Positions 5,986-6,003 of a DNA stretch of 6,003 nt are shown here, one piece after another. How positions within the stretch are numbered: the stretch's first letter is position 1; each line of letters starts with the position of its first letter. A program made the translations under genes and the position numbers. This DNA is from Lentisphaeria bacterium. GTDB lineage: Bacteria; Verrucomicrobiota; Lentisphaeria; Oligosphaerales; Oligosphaeraceae. The notes beneath the pieces were generated by a model, which was given only the letters and a program-made list of their open reading frames with translations, made no database searches and had not been told where the DNA came from. Where the stretch lies: NCBI GenBank assembly GCA_016287975.1, contig JAEEXV010000273.1, forward strand, positions 1-6,003. The letters run 5' to 3'.

Positions 5986-6003
5986 CATTACGCATTACCC
6001 CCC

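Noticed and set aside
4969..5988. Minus-strand open frame of 339 codons antisense to the Dus-like gene
   Set aside because: Gly-, Ala- and Glu-rich antisense shadow of a well-supported gene.

Overview
The window is very GC-rich bacterial chromosome carrying four recognisable genes. Three read on the minus strand in the order radC, dprA, topA, and one reads divergently on the plus strand (a tRNA-dihydrouridine synthase-like gene). The gene content is housekeeping DNA metabolism plus tRNA modification, with no transposase, integrase, phage, CRISPR or RNA gene visible. The lineage cannot be fixed from sequence alone. The unusual Dus-like protein and the non-standard TopA tail suggest to me a high-GC member of the PVC group (Kiritimatiellota, Lentisphaerota or Verrucomicrobiota), but this is a weak inference.

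Layout. From 1 to 2614 (minus, running off the left edge) lies topA, with a complete type IA catalytic core. Its C-terminal part holds no zinc ribbon in the window and instead carries three copies of a module repeated about every 104 residues. From 2615 to 2953 there is a gene-free spacer holding the topA ribosome binding site, an AT-rich -10-like element, a dense run of G-tracts on the topA coding strand, and a 122-bp composite sequence duplicated in tandem. From 2954 to 4105 (minus) is dprA, and from 4109 to 4831 (minus) is radC, separated from it by only 3 bp. From 4832 to 4977 is a divergent, comparatively AT-rich intergenic region. From 4978 to 5895 (plus) is the Dus-like gene, followed by about 108 bp of non-coding sequence with short repeats and a hairpin.

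How the genes fit together. DprA loads RecA on incoming single-stranded DNA, RadC is a JAMM-domain protein historically linked to recombination and repair, and TopA relaxes negative supercoils. dprA next to topA is a common bacterial pairing. Here the pair is kept, but the repeat-filled spacer separates it, so topA probably also has its own promoter. The Dus-like gene is divergently transcribed and functionally separate. The three minus-strand genes favour G at third codon positions while the plus-strand gene favours C, so the plus strand is C-rich throughout, as expected from replication-strand bias.

The observations most worth following up are the triplicated C-terminal module of TopA, the tandem composite repeat with its 9-bp sub-repeat, and the G-tract cluster directly upstream of the topA -10-like element.
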